Part shown: piece after piece, positions 48,946-57,327 of the stretch
Numbering within the stretch: position 1 is the stretch's first letter
Layout of the letters: every line of letters begins with the position of its first letter
Assembly (NCBI GenBank): GCA_963815655.1
Contig: CAWFHK010000001.1
Coordinates: 4,092,001-4,156,000, forward strand
From: JAWOLE01 sp963815655
GTDB taxonomy: Bacteria > Acidobacteriota > Thermoanaerobaculia > UBA5066 > Gp7-AA6
Length of the DNA: 64,000 nucleotides
Reading direction: 5' to 3'
Notes under the pieces: generated by a model
The model's input: the letters and a program-made list of their open reading frames with translations, nothing else
Told to the model about the DNA's origin: nothing
The model's database searches: none
Program-made: the position numbers and the translations under genes

Positions 48946-50535
48946 ATGAAGCGGCTGGGGCTCCTTTTCTGCGCGATCACGGCGTGCCTCGCCGTGTCCT
49001 GCGCGCGATCACAACCGAAGAAGGCGCCGGTCGAGGAGACCCTCCACCGCCACCTGGGCAGCGATCCGGCGACGCTCGACCCGACGACGACGGCCGAGGA
49101 GCTGGGGACGCGCGTCGAGGACTACCTCTTCCGGCCGCTCGTCGGGATCGACAAGAACCGCAACTTCGTGCCGGCGCTGGCTCTCTCCTGGGCCGCCTCC
49201 TCCGACGGCCTCGTCTACGATTTCCGCCTCGACCCGAAGGCGAAATGGGAAGACGGCTCGCCGGTGACCTCCAACGATGTGGCCTTCACGATCGAGCGGG
49301 TGCGAGACCCGAAGGTCCCGGCCAGCAACTGGCGCGCCGGGTTCGAGGACGTCGTCGCGGTCGAGACGCCGGACGCCGCGACCGTGATCGTGCGGTTCAA
49401 GACCCCCTCCTCCCAGCGGCTCTTCGATTTCAACCTGCCGATCGCCTCCGCCGCGGCCTACGCCGCGCGTCCGAAGGAGATGGACCGCCAGCCCGTCGGG
49501 ACGGGGCCCTACCGCCTCGAGAGCTGGACCACGAACCAGTCGATCGTCCTGCGCCGGCGGGAGGATGCGTCGGCGTCCGCCTATCCGTTCTCGAAAGTCG
49601 TCTTCCGCGTCATCGCCGACAACGTCGTGCGCTACCAGGCCGGTGTTCGCGGCGATCTCGACGAGTTCCTGGTCACGCGCGACCAGGCCGCGGCGTCGTT
49701 GAAGTCTCCGGAGTTCCTCGCGAAGAACCGGCTGGTCAAGGCGCCTCAGTTCCTCGTCGTCGCGATCGTCTTCAACTGCCGCAATCCGATTCTCGCGGAC
49801 AAGCGGGTCCGGCGCGGCCTGACCATGGCGTGGCCGCGGGAGGAGACCGCGCGGCGGCTCTACCCGCCCGACGGGGCGAATCTCGCGTCCGGGCCTTACC
49901 CGCCCGGGATGCCGGAGAACGCGAGCGACGTGCGGCCTCCCCCCTACGACCCGCAGGCCGCCGCGCGCCTCTTCGACGAAGCGGGCCTGAAGATGGGACC
50001 GGACGGCGTGCGGCGTCTCAAGGGAAAGCGCGCCTCCCTCGAGATGCTCTACACGACGGTGTCTCCGATCTACAAGAGCATCGCGGAGATCCTGCGCGAG
50101 GCCTACGCGAAGGTCGGCATCGAACTCGTCCTGCGGCAGCTCGACTGGGCGGCCTACACGCAGCGATTCGCCGAGGGCGGTTACGACCTGGCGCCGTGGG
50201 CGGACACGCCGCTGCCGCCGAAGATCGATCCGCGCGGCTCCTACCACTCGAGCCAGATTCCACCCGTCGGGTCCAACACCGGTTACTACAGGAACGCGGA
50301 GGCGGACCGGCTGATGGACGCGGGGGCGCGGGAGATGGACCCGCGCAAGAGGCTGGAGATCTATCACGAGCTCCACCGGCTGATGGCCGCGGATCCGCCG
50401 GCGGACTTCATGTGGGGCGCCGACCAGTACTGGGGCATCTCGAAGCGGCTCGAAGGGGTCGAGACCTGGCCGAGCGGCCTCTTCCATTTTCTTCCGGGCC
50501 CGCTCGGCTGGCGGCCGGCGGCCTCGCCGAAATAA
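48946..50535 (+). CDS. Peptide/nickel ABC-type substrate-binding lipoprotein (SBP family 5)
   Basis: 529 residues. Lipoprotein signal (MKRLGLLFCAITACLAVSC, Cys at 19). The family-5 pattern follows: LHRHLGSDPATLDPTTTAEELGTRVEDYLFRPLVG, then WEDGSPVTSNDVAFTIERVRDP, PVGTGPYRLESW and ILADKRVRRGLTMAW. Such proteins bind oligopeptides, nickel or other solutes in the periplasm. No permease or ATPase genes are adjacent, so it would need partners encoded elsewhere. Followed after 12 bases by the CoA-transferase gene. Confidence 0.93.
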   Translation: MKRLGLLFCAITACLAVSCARSQPKKAPVEETLHRHLGSDPATLDPTTTAEELGTRVEDYLFRPLVGIDKNRNFVPALALSWAASSDGLVYDFRLDPKAKWEDGSPVTSNDVAFTIERVRDPKVPASNWRAGFEDVVAVETPDAATVIVRFKTPSSQRLFDFNLPIASAAAYAARPKEMDRQPVGTGPYRLESWTTNQSIVLRRREDASASAYPFSKVVFRVIADNVVRYQAGVRGDLDEFLVTRDQAAASLKSPEFLAKNRLVKAPQFLVVAIVFNCRNPILADKRVRRGLTMAWPREETARRLYPPDGANLASGPYPPGMPENASDVRPPPYDPQAAARLFDEAGLKMGPDGVRRLKGKRASLEMLYTTVSPIYKSIAEILREAYAKVGIELVLRQLDWAAYTQRFAEGGYDLAPWADTPLPPKIDPRGSYHSSQIPPVGSNTGYYRNAEADRLMDAGAREMDPRKRLEIYHELHRLMAADPPADFMWGADQYWGISKRLEGVETWPSGLFHFLPGPLGWRPAASPK

Positions 50536-50547
50536 GCCTCGCCGACC

Positions 50548-51699
50548 ATGACGGCTCCTCTCGGCGGGATCGTGGTCCTCGACCTGTCGCGGATCCTGGC
50601 GGGCCCGTTCTGCACGATGCTGCTCGGGGACCTGGGCGCGCGGGTGATCAAGGTCGAGATTCCCGGCGAGGGGGACGTCACGCGCGGTTGGGGTCCGCCC
50701 TACGATCCGGCGAGCGGCCTCTCCGCCTACTACCTCTCGATCAACCGCAACAAGGAGTCGCTGGCTCTGGACCTCTCCTCGCCGGAAGGCGCGGAGTCGG
50801 CGCGGATTCTCTCCGCGCGGGCGGACGTGCTGGTGGAGAACTTCCCGCCGGGCGGCCTCGAGAAGTTCGGCCTGTCGCTCGCGGACCTGAGGCGGGAGAA
50901 CCCCCGGCTCGTCACGGCCTCGATCACCGGCTACGGCCGGACGGGCCCCGAAGCCTCTGCGCCCGGCTTCGACCTGCTCGCGCAGGCGGGCGCGGGGTTC
51001 ATGGCGATCACCGGGACTCCCGAGAGCGGCCCGACGAAGGCCGGCGTCGCCGTCTCGGATCTCATCGCGGGGTGCTTCACCGCGGTCGGCATCGCCGCGG
51101 CCCTGTGCGGGCGGGAGCGGACGGGGGCGGGCACCCACGTCGAGATCGACCTCTTCACGTCGACGCTCGCCTCGCTGATCAACGTGGCGCAGTCGGCGCT
51201 CGTCACGGGCGAGGAGGCGAGGCGCCACGGCAACGCCCATGCGCAGATCGTCCCGTACCGGACCTTCTCCGCTTCCGACGGCGATTTCGCCGTGGCCGCC
51301 GGCACGGACAGGCAGTTCGCGCGGCTGGCCGCGATGCTCGGACGGCCGGAGTGGGCGGAAGATCCCCGGTACAGGACCAACCGGGCCCGGCTCGCGAGCC
51401 GCGCCGAGATCGAGGGCGCGCTCGAAGAGATCTTCCGGCGCGAGCCGCGCGATGCGTGGCTTTCACGCCTGCGGGAAGCGGGCGTCCCGGCCGGCCCCGT
51501 GCGCGGGCCGCTCGAAGCGCTGCGGTCGGAAACGGCCCGGTCTCTCGCGGCGGTCCTCGTTTCGCGCGGCGTCTCGTTCGTGGCCTCGCCGATCCGGGTC
51601 GAGGGACACGCGCCGCGGCTCGAGTTCCCGCCCGCGCTCGACGCGGAGGGCGAGAAGCTGCGCCGCGAGTTCGGGCTGCCGGGGAGACGTCAAGCGTGA
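50548..51699 (+). CDS. Class III CoA-transferase (CaiB/BaiF family)
   Basis: 383 residues. GGIVVLDLSRILAGPFCTMLLGDLGARVIKVE is the family start; YLSINRNKESLALDL and the catalytic aspartate D171 in AVSDLIAG follow, and the small-domain end is recognisable. The enzyme moves CoA between carboxylic acids (substrate not predictable). It is about 30 residues shorter than CaiB but complete. It probably shares a transcript with the preceding lipoprotein gene. Confidence 0.93.
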   Translation: MTAPLGGIVVLDLSRILAGPFCTMLLGDLGARVIKVEIPGEGDVTRGWGPPYDPASGLSAYYLSINRNKESLALDLSSPEGAESARILSARADVLVENFPPGGLEKFGLSLADLRRENPRLVTASITGYGRTGPEASAPGFDLLAQAGAGFMAITGTPESGPTKAGVAVSDLIAGCFTAVGIAAALCGRERTGAGTHVEIDLFTSTLASLINVAQSALVTGEEARRHGNAHAQIVPYRTFSASDGDFAVAAGTDRQFARLAAMLGRPEWAEDPRYRTNRARLASRAEIEGALEEIFRREPRDAWLSRLREAGVPAGPVRGPLEALRSETARSLAAVLVSRGVSFVASPIRVEGHAPRLEFPPALDAEGEKLRREFGLPGRRQA

Positions 51700-51767
51700 A
51701 AACGTCAAGCGGAGGACGGAGCGAACGGACTGATTTCGTGCTTCGTCTTCCGTTTTACGTTTAACCT
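51700..51767. repeat. Short inverted repeat between CoA-transferase and AAA gene
   Basis: CGTCAAGCGTGAAAACGTCAAGCGGAGGACGG on the left and CTTCCGTTTTACGTTTAACC on the right; the right half is a loose inverse of the left. Like the other heptamer-type gaps it could fold as a hairpin, but the repeat unit is less regular. Confidence 0.55.
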
Positions 51768-51779
51768 CTTACGGAATCC

Positions 51780-52346
51780 ATGAAGATCGCCTTCATCGGG
51801 ACGCACGGGGTCGGCAAGACGACGCTCTGCTTCGAGCTCGCCGCTCTGCTGAAGAAGAGGGACAGGGTCGTCGAGATGGTGCGAGAGGTCGCGCGGTTCT
51901 GTCCGCTCCCCATCAACCGGGACACGACGGTCGCGGCGCAGTCCTGGATCCTGCACACCGAGATCGCCGAGGAACTGGCGGCCGAGGGGAAGGCCGAGAT
52001 CGTCATCTGCGACCGCAGCGTCCTGGACAACTACTGCTACCTGCTCCAGACCGGCAAGCATCCGATGCTCGAGCCTCTCGTCCGGTGGTGGACGGAGTCC
52101 TACCAGCTCCTGATCAAGGTCCCGATCGTCGGCTCCCTCCAGTTCGACGGCCTCCGCGACGTGGACGCCGCCTTCCAGAGGACCGTGGACGAGACGATCG
52201 ACAGGGTCCTCGGTGAGTGGGCCTTCCCGGCCCTTCGCCTCGATCGCGACCGCCGCGCCTCGTGGGCGAACGACTCGCTCGATGCGATCCTCCCGCTGCT
52301 CGGCCCGGTGCAGCAGCCCCTCTTCGACGGAAGCGAGGAGTCGTGA
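51780..52346 (+). CDS. AAA_28-type ATP-binding protein (nucleotide kinase-like)
   Basis: 188 residues. P-loop GTHGVGKTT at 7-15 directly after the first strand MKIAFI, then VREVARFCP, and ICDRSVLDNYCYLLQ (Walker B-like DRS, as in deoxynucleoside and NadR kinases), ending with a basic helix LRLDRDRRASW. This is the AAA_28 group related to NadR ribosylnicotinamide kinase and thymidylate kinase. Substrate unknown. Confidence 0.85.
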   Translation: MKIAFIGTHGVGKTTLCFELAALLKKRDRVVEMVREVARFCPLPINRDTTVAAQSWILHTEIAEELAAEGKAEIVICDRSVLDNYCYLLQTGKHPMLEPLVRWWTESYQLLIKVPIVGSLQFDGLRDVDAAFQRTVDETIDRVLGEWAFPALRLDRDRRASWANDSLDAILPLLGPVQQPLFDGSEES

Positions 52347-52423
52347 ATTGTGAATTGTGAATGGTGAACGAGGCTTCGACTTCGACTATTCACAACTCAC
52401 AATTCACAACTCACAATTCCCTC
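52347..52423. repeat. Heptamer repeats (GTGAATT family), inverted between convergent genes
   Basis: Left run TGAATTGTGAATTGTGAATG and right run CACAACTCACAATTCACAAC are inverted copies of the heptamer GTGAATT. They separate the AAA gene from the convergent EamA gene and can pair into a long A/T-rich hairpin; the sequence family differs from the CAGGTTT one but the period is again seven. Confidence 0.85.
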
Positions 52424-53314
52424 TCAGTCCGGGGGAGGAATCGTCTCAACGACGGGCGCCGATGCGAGCGTCCTCCACGCGATCGCTCCAAGCACGATCG
52501 CGCCGCCGAGAATTGCGTACCGGCTCGGGCGCTCTCCCAGGAAGAAGAAGACCCAGATCGGATTTGCGACCGGCTCGGCCATTCCGATGAGCGAGGCCTG
52601 GGTCGCGGTCACGTGCTTCAGGCCGCGCACGAAGAGGACGTACGCGCAGGCGAGCTGGAAGATCCCGAGGCCGGCGAGGATCGCCGCCGACCGCGGCGAG
52701 AGCGACAGATCCCCCGCGACGAACGGGAAGAGCGCGGCGACGGCGACGACGTTGCCCCACGTGACCACGGCCTGCGCGCCCGATTCTCCTTCCCGCTTCA
52801 GGGAGAGGACGAGCCCGGCGAAGAAGAAGCTCGAGGCGAGCCCCATCCAGTCTCCCCGCCCCCCCGGCCCGAAACGGCCGACGAAGAAGAGGGCCATCCC
52901 GGCGACCGCGGCGGCGACCGCGGCGGCGTCTCGCAGGCGCAGCGGCTCGCCCACGACCACCGGCGACAGGAGCAGCACCCAGACGACGCCGGCGTACTGG
53001 AGGAAGATCGCGTTGGCCGCCGTCGTCCACTTCGTCGCCACGACGAAGGAGACCAGGCAGGCCGCGTAAGTCGCGAGCGCGGCCAGGAAGGCGGGGCTCC
53101 ACCGCCGGACGCGCGGGCGCAGCATTACGAAGAGCGCTACCGCCGCGAAGGCGGAGCGGTAGAAGGCGACCTTGAGCGGCGGCTCGGAGAGAGCCTTGAT
53201 GCCGAGGCCGCCGGTGGACCAGAGCAGCGCCGCGCCCAGCACGAGGAAGACGCCCTCGTGCCTTCTCCATCTCCCTCCGGGAATGAGCTGGGGAGAGGGC
53301 GACGCTTCCGTCAC
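52424..53314 (-). CDS. EamA-family (DMT superfamily) transporter
   Basis: 296 residues from a GTG at 53314 that overlaps the stop of the preceding gene by four bases. Ten hydrophobic helices in two five-helix EamA repeats: first from GVFLVLGAALLWSTGGLGIKAL, second from GDWMGLASSFFFAGLVLSLKR, with the repeat ends VVVGEPLRLRD and FFLGERPSRYAILGG. This family exports amino acids, nucleosides or other metabolites across the inner membrane. Confidence 0.9.
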   Translation of the reverse strand: MTEASPSPQLIPGGRWRRHEGVFLVLGAALLWSTGGLGIKALSEPPLKVAFYRSAFAAVALFVMLRPRVRRWSPAFLAALATYAACLVSFVVATKWTTAANAIFLQYAGVVWVLLLSPVVVGEPLRLRDAAAVAAAVAGMALFFVGRFGPGGRGDWMGLASSFFFAGLVLSLKREGESGAQAVVTWGNVVAVAALFPFVAGDLSLSPRSAAILAGLGIFQLACAYVLFVRGLKHVTATQASLIGMAEPVANPIWVFFFLGERPSRYAILGGAIVLGAIAWRTLASAPVVETIPPPD

Positions 53315-54225
53315 TGCGCCGTGACCGCATCCACGATCGCCCGCGCCGCCGCCTCCGCCGCGGCGGCGCCGACGCGCAAACGCGTCAGGAGGGGGGGCGG
53401 CAGGCCGCCGGGGGCCAGGGCGAAAACGACGTCTCCGTCCACGACCGTGTGAGCCGGCCGGACGGCGCGCGCCAGGCCGTCGTGCGCCTCGATCGCGACC
53501 CGCTTGAGCGATCCCTGGTCGAAGGCGATGTCCGTCGCGACGCAGACGAGCGTGGTGTGCGCTCCGGCCAGCGGGCTCTCGCGAAGTTCCTCCTGGCACA
53601 GCGCCCGGGCCGAACGGAACGACCGGTCCGCTCGCGGCCCGGCCAGCAGCCGGCCGTCGTCGGGATCCACGACGTCCCCGAACGCGTTGACGGCGGCGAG
53701 CGCCGCCACCGTTCCCCCGCCCGCGAGGATCACGGCCGCCGCGCCGATCCCTCCGCGGCTCGCGCGCGCGATCCCCAGGAGCTTTCCGACGGTCGCCCCC
53801 GTGCCCGCTCCGACCGCGCCGGTCTCGATCTCCCCCTCGCGCGCGGCGTCGCAGGCGGCTTCGCCGGCGGCCTCGTCCGGGTAGGCCTCGGGGTCTCCGA
53901 CGGCGAGATCGAAGAGGATGGCGGCGGCCACGATCGGCACCCGCGCGGCCCCTATGGAAAATCCGACGCCGCGCCGGCGGAGCCAGGATGCGACGCCGCT
54001 CGAGGCCGCCAGGCCGAAGGCGCTCCCGCCGGAGAAGACCAGTCCGTTGATCTCCGAGACGAGATTGCCCGGGGTGAAGACTCCCGTCTCCCGCGTCCCC
54101 GGAGCGCCTCCGCGGACGTCCACCGCGGCGATCGTGCCGTCGGGAGGAAGCAGGACGGTGCAGCCGGTGCGGCGGACGGCGTCGGTCCAGTGGCCGATCC
54201 GGTATCCGGCGGGGAAGCGCGACAT
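53311..54225 (-). CDS. S58-family peptidase (DmpA-like aminopeptidase)
   Basis: 304 residues: GYRIGHWTDAVRRTGCTVLLPPDG, GGAPGTRETGVFTPGNLVSEINGLVFSGGSAFGLAAS, GAVGAGTGATVGKL and GAHTTLVCVATDIAF are the family blocks. DmpA-like enzymes are N-terminal nucleophile hydrolases that cut themselves before a Ser; here the equivalent position seems to be Thr or is shifted (AHTTLVCV). They act as L-aminopeptidases or D-esterases. The gene is translationally coupled to the EamA transporter, which might export or import the products. Confidence 0.9.
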   Translation of the reverse strand: MSRFPAGYRIGHWTDAVRRTGCTVLLPPDGTIAAVDVRGGAPGTRETGVFTPGNLVSEINGLVFSGGSAFGLAASSGVASWLRRRGVGFSIGAARVPIVAAAILFDLAVGDPEAYPDEAAGEAACDAAREGEIETGAVGAGTGATVGKLLGIARASRGGIGAAAVILAGGGTVAALAAVNAFGDVVDPDDGRLLAGPRADRSFRSARALCQEELRESPLAGAHTTLVCVATDIAFDQGSLKRVAIEAHDGLARAVRPAHTVVDGDVVFALAPGGLPPPLLTRLRVGAAAAEAAARAIVDAVTAQ

Positions 54226-54268
54226 GCCGGCTATCGTAATTCCGACGGCGAGTCCGGCGGGCCGGAGA

Positions 54269-54775
54269 CTATAGAACCCGGATCTTCCTCAGTCGCGAAG
54301 GCTTCCCGGCGCGGTGGCACGCCCGGCAGTCGTGCGGACGCCGAAACGGCCGCATCCGGCGGAAGATCTCGCCGCACCCCTCGCAGCGGTATTCGATCGC
54401 GAAGCGCTTCCGGAAGTCCTCGAGGGCGGGCGTCACGGGCGCCGGTCGCCTGCTCGCGCCGATCTGGCCGGCGAGCCTCCGGAAGAGGGGGCCATGCCCG
54501 GCGCGCGCGCCCTTCCTCCGAAACGCCCAGGCGTGCGCCGCTTCGTGCCGGAGGGTCTCCTCCTGTTCGGCGGGGGAGAGGTGCGCGGAGATCGTGATCC
54601 GGTGCGGCGGCCCGTAGACGATCTCGCCGCCGGTCAGTTTGCGGCGGGAGATCCGGATGCGCGCCGGATCGAGTCCAAAGCGCGCGGCGATCCGGTCGTA
54701 GAGCCGCTGCAGCCGTGCCCGGTCGTCCGGCTCTTCGAGCTCGAAGAGGGCCGGCGAGAGGCGCGGAGCGTTCAC
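54269..54775 (-). CDS. SprT-like zinc metallopeptidase
   Basis: 168 residues. The SprT pattern has the zinc motif HEAAHAW near 77 and a C-terminal zinc ribbon with C-x2-C (CEGC) and C-x2-C (CRAC) at about 131-153. Eukaryotic relatives (Spartan) degrade DNA-protein crosslinks. The bacterial role is not settled. Divergent from the dienelactone hydrolase gene. Confidence 0.88.
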   Translation of the reverse strand: MNAPRLSPALFELEEPDDRARLQRLYDRIAARFGLDPARIRISRRKLTGGEIVYGPPHRITISAHLSPAEQEETLRHEAAHAWAFRRKGARAGHGPLFRRLAGQIGASRRPAPVTPALEDFRKRFAIEYRCEGCGEIFRRMRPFRRPHDCRACHRAGKPSRLRKIRVL

Positions 54776-54806
54776 CCGATAAGATTAGCGGATGAGAGGT
54801 GGAATC

Positions 54807-55565
54807 ATGACACGCAAGGTCACCGGTCTTTTCGTCGCTTGTCTCGTCCTCTGCGCGGCGGCGCGGGCGCAGGAGAAGGGGAAGATGGTCTCTTATCCGA
54901 GCGGGTCGGAGACCGTTTCGGGTTATCTCGCCGCGCCCGCGGGGAGCGGGAAGAAGCCGGCCATCGTTGTCATCCAGGAGTGGTGGGGCTTGAACGACTT
55001 CATCAAGAAGAAGGCGGACGGATTCGCGGGGCAGGGCTACGTCGCGCTCGCCGTGGACCTCTACCGCGGAAAGGTGACGGCCGACCCGGACGTCGCGCAC
55101 CAGCTCATGCGCGGAATGCCGGAAGACCGGGCGATCCGCGACCTCGAGGCCGCCGTCGCCTACCTGCGCTCCCGTCCGGACGTGGACGGCAAGCGGATCG
55201 GCTCGATCGGCTGGTGCATGGGAGGCGGCTACTCGCTGGCGCTCGCGCTGGCGGAGCCGAGTCTGGCGGGCTCGGTGATCAACTACGGGAGGCTCGTCAC
55301 CGACGGCGCGAAGATCGCGGGCCTGAAGGTGCCGCTGCTCGGGAACTTCGGCGGCCAGGACCAGGGGATCCCGCCCGAGAGCGTCCGCGAGTTCGAGCGC
55401 AAGGCGAAGGCGGACTCCAAGAGCGTGGACTTCAAGATCTATCCCGAAGCGGGGCACGGGTTCGCGTCGTCTCCTGACCCGAAGACCTTCCGCGCCGACG
55501 ACGCGAAGGACGCCGACGCCCGCGCCGACGCCTTCCTCGCCCGGGTCCTCAAAGGAAGGACGTAA
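54807..55565 (+). CDS. Secreted dienelactone hydrolase-family protein
   Basis: 252 residues from ATG 54807 (GAGGTG seven bases upstream). A signal peptide (TGLFVACLVLCAAARA) is followed by an alpha/beta hydrolase: oxyanion region VIQEWWGLNDF, nucleophile Cys in GWCMGGGYS, Asp in LGNFGGQDQGIP and His in AGHGFAS. The Cys nucleophile is typical of dienelactone hydrolases. As a secreted enzyme it may act on lactones or esters from outside. Confidence 0.92.
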   Translation: MTRKVTGLFVACLVLCAAARAQEKGKMVSYPSGSETVSGYLAAPAGSGKKPAIVVIQEWWGLNDFIKKKADGFAGQGYVALAVDLYRGKVTADPDVAHQLMRGMPEDRAIRDLEAAVAYLRSRPDVDGKRIGSIGWCMGGGYSLALALAEPSLAGSVINYGRLVTDGAKIAGLKVPLLGNFGGQDQGIPPESVREFERKAKADSKSVDFKIYPEAGHGFASSPDPKTFRADDAKDADARADAFLARVLKGRT

Positions 55566-55673
55566 GGCGGGAGGCGGGAGGCGGGAGGCGGGAGGCGGGA
55601 GGCGGTGGGAACGCAGCACGGGAGGAGATGGCAAGGGCTCTTCGCCTACCGCCTCCCGAGTGCCGCCTCCCGG
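55566..55673. repeat. Heptamer repeats (GGAGGCG family) between convergent genes
   Basis: At least five direct units of GGAGGCG right after the hydrolase stop and CCGCCTCCCGAGTGCCGCCT on the other side, the complementary run. Period seven again, new sequence family. The gap separates convergent genes (hydrolase and ferredoxin). Confidence 0.85.
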
Positions 55674-55674
55674 T

Positions 55675-55947
55675 TCAGGTCTTGTGGGCCTTGTACCAGT
55701 CCGCGTTGACCTGGAGGTAGTGCTTCCACTTGTCCGGGATCGTCTCTTCCGTGAAGATGGCCGTCACGGGGCAGGCGGGCTCGCAGTTGCCGCACTGAAT
55801 GCAGACGTCCGGATCGATGTAGAGCATCTCGGCGGTCGCGAAGTCCGCCTCGTCCTTGCGCGGGTGAATGCAGTCGACGGGGCAGACATCCACGCACGCG
55901 GTGTCCTTCGTGCCGATGCACGGCTCAGCGATGATGTACATCCCCAT
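55675..55947 (-). CDS. fdxA: Seven-iron ferredoxin ([3Fe-4S][4Fe-4S])
   Basis: 90 residues. The first motif EPCIGTKDTACVDVCPVDCI has the modified spacing of 7Fe ferredoxins, and the second is CIQCGNCEPACPVTAIF. The C-terminal extension (DKWKHYLQVNADWYKAHKT) is also typical. The second ATG (MYII) two codons in may be the real start. It carries electrons in the cytoplasm to or from unknown partners. Confidence 0.93.
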   Translation of the reverse strand: MGMYIIAEPCIGTKDTACVDVCPVDCIHPRKDEADFATAEMLYIDPDVCIQCGNCEPACPVTAIFTEETIPDKWKHYLQVNADWYKAHKT

Positions 55948-56079
55948 TGTGCTCTAGCCTCCAGAAAGCGGGGATTCTAGCAGGGGGATCGGCTCCGGGG
56001 TAAAGGGTATCGAGGGAAATGCTCGTGTCCGGTATCCAATGCCAGGTTTCGGGCCGGCCACGGACTCTCCTCCGGTCCC

Positions 56080-56110
56080 TGACACCTGACACCTGACGCC
56101 AGACACCTGC
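56080..56110. repeat. Heptamer repeats (GACACCT family)
   Basis: Four units of GACACCT or near variants just after the end of the secreted-protein gene at 56112 (minus strand), same family as at 7240 and 58763. In this gap no clear inverted partner is found. Confidence 0.75.
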
Positions 56111-56111
56111 A

Positions 56112-56405
56112 TTACCGAGAAACGCTGATCTGGTGGGCCAGGTTCTGCCCGTCGGGGAGCGTGGTGTAGCGCACGGTCACCTTCGCTCCCGGGGCGAGAG
56201 TTCCGTTGATCTTGGTATCGGAAGTCCAGAGGAAGCGCGTCTCGGCGCCTTCCGCGAGGGCCACCGTCACGGTCCGCTCGGTGGCGTTCACCTTCGTCAC
56301 GTTCCCCGTGGCCGTGATCGTCTTGTCGCTGCCGGCGCCCGCCAGCGGTGCAACCGAAAGGACCAGTGTCAGGAGCAGCGCGGACGCTCGGACGGTTTTT
56401 CGCAT
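56112..56405 (-). CDS. Small secreted beta-rich protein of unknown function
   Basis: 97 residues from ATG 56405 (GGAGG eight bases upstream). A signal peptide (TVRASALLLTLVLSVAPLAGA) is followed by about 72 residues that look like a small beta barrel (KTITATGNVTKVNATERTVTVALAEG, TKINGTLAPGAKVTVRYTTLPDGQ), the OB-like pattern of periplasmic proteins such as copper-binding or DUF5666-like families. Function unknown. Confidence 0.75.
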   Translation of the reverse strand: MRKTVRASALLLTLVLSVAPLAGAGSDKTITATGNVTKVNATERTVTVALAEGAETRFLWTSDTKINGTLAPGAKVTVRYTTLPDGQNLAHQISVSR

Positions 56406-56490
56406 GGCTCCAGCCTCCTTGACCGCACAGAACAAGGGACTTCGTCCCCGCATTTCGGGAGACGGCGGCGGCCGGAATGGACTCGGCGGT

Positions 56491-56519
56491 TTGACAGAAG
56501 GGGACAGCCTCCCTAGAAT
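56491..56519 (+). promoter_or_regulatory. Sigma-70-type promoter before the TPR gene
   Basis: A perfect -35 TTGACA (56491-56496) and -10 TAGAAT (56514-56519) with an ideal 17-base spacer, about 37 bases before the ATG at 56556. This is the best promoter match I found in the window. Confidence 0.75.
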
Positions 56520-56555
56520 ACGCCGTTTTTCATTCGAGCCTCCGGAGGACGCTGC

Positions 56556-57224
56556 ATGTCGAGACGCTGGACGGAATCGGAGCTTCGATTCATCAAGGAC
56601 AACGCGCAGAAGATGAGCGTCCAGAGCCTGGCCGACTCGCTCTCCGTGCGCATCGACGAGCTCGAGAAGAGGATGGAGAAGCTCGGCTTGAGCGGCGCGG
56701 CCGGGACGCCCGCGGCGAAGAAGGCGCAGACGATGAAGGAGCTCTTCCGCCACACCGAGAACGCCCGGAAGGACTTCGATCGCGGCGTCGCGGCCCTCCA
56801 GAAGAAGAAATTCGACGAGGCGGAGCGCAACTTCGTGGACCTCATCCAGAAATACCCGGACGAGAAGGAGGTCGTCGACCGGGCCCGGGTGTACCGGGCT
56901 GTCTGCGAGCGCCAGAAGAAGGCGGCCGACCCGACGCTCGTCGAGCCGGAGGACTTCTACTACGCCGCCGTGATCGAGAAGAATCGCGGCAACGTCTCCG
57001 AGGCCATCGAGCACCTGAAGCGCGCGGCCAGGAAAAACGGCGGCGGGCGCGTGGATTTCCTTCTCGCGTGCTGCTACGCGCAGAGAGGCGATTCGGTGAC
57101 CGCGCTGGAGCATCTGCGAAAGGCGATCGAGGAGGACCAGCGTCATCGCATCCTGGCCCGCCACGACAGCGATTTCGATCCGGTGCGCGACAGCCCGGAG
57201 TTCCAGGACCTGCTCGCCAGTTGA
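56556..57224 (+). CDS. TPR-containing protein of unknown function
   Basis: 222 residues. The N-terminus (MSRRWTESELRFIKDNAQKMSVQSLADSLSV) resembles a SANT/Myb-like helix set used for DNA contacts. Residues 70-190 form three TPR units (FDRGVAALQKKKFDEAERNFVDLIQKYPDE, FYYAAVIEKNRGNVSEAIEHLKRA, FLLACCYAQRGDSVTALEHLRKAIEED). The protein has no signal peptide and should be cytoplasmic. A strong promoter precedes it. The final partner is unknown. Confidence 0.75.
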   Translation: MSRRWTESELRFIKDNAQKMSVQSLADSLSVRIDELEKRMEKLGLSGAAGTPAAKKAQTMKELFRHTENARKDFDRGVAALQKKKFDEAERNFVDLIQKYPDEKEVVDRARVYRAVCERQKKAADPTLVEPEDFYYAAVIEKNRGNVSEAIEHLKRAARKNGGGRVDFLLACCYAQRGDSVTALEHLRKAIEEDQRHRILARHDSDFDPVRDSPEFQDLLAS

Positions 57225-57225
57225 G

Positions 57226-57312
57226 ACGGGGTTTCAGGTTCCAGGTTCCAGGTTTCAGGTTGGTCTTCCTGAAACTTGAAACCTGAAACTTGAAACCTGG
57301 AATTCGAAACCC
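57226..57312. repeat. Heptamer repeats in inverted arrangement (CAGGTTT family)
   Basis: Left run TTTCAGGTTCCAGGTTCCAG and right run CCTGAAACTTGAAACCTGAA. Genes on both sides point rightwards, so here the hairpin stands between tandem genes (TPR gene and glmU). Confidence 0.85.
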
Positions 57313-57327
57313 GGGTATTCTGCCCCG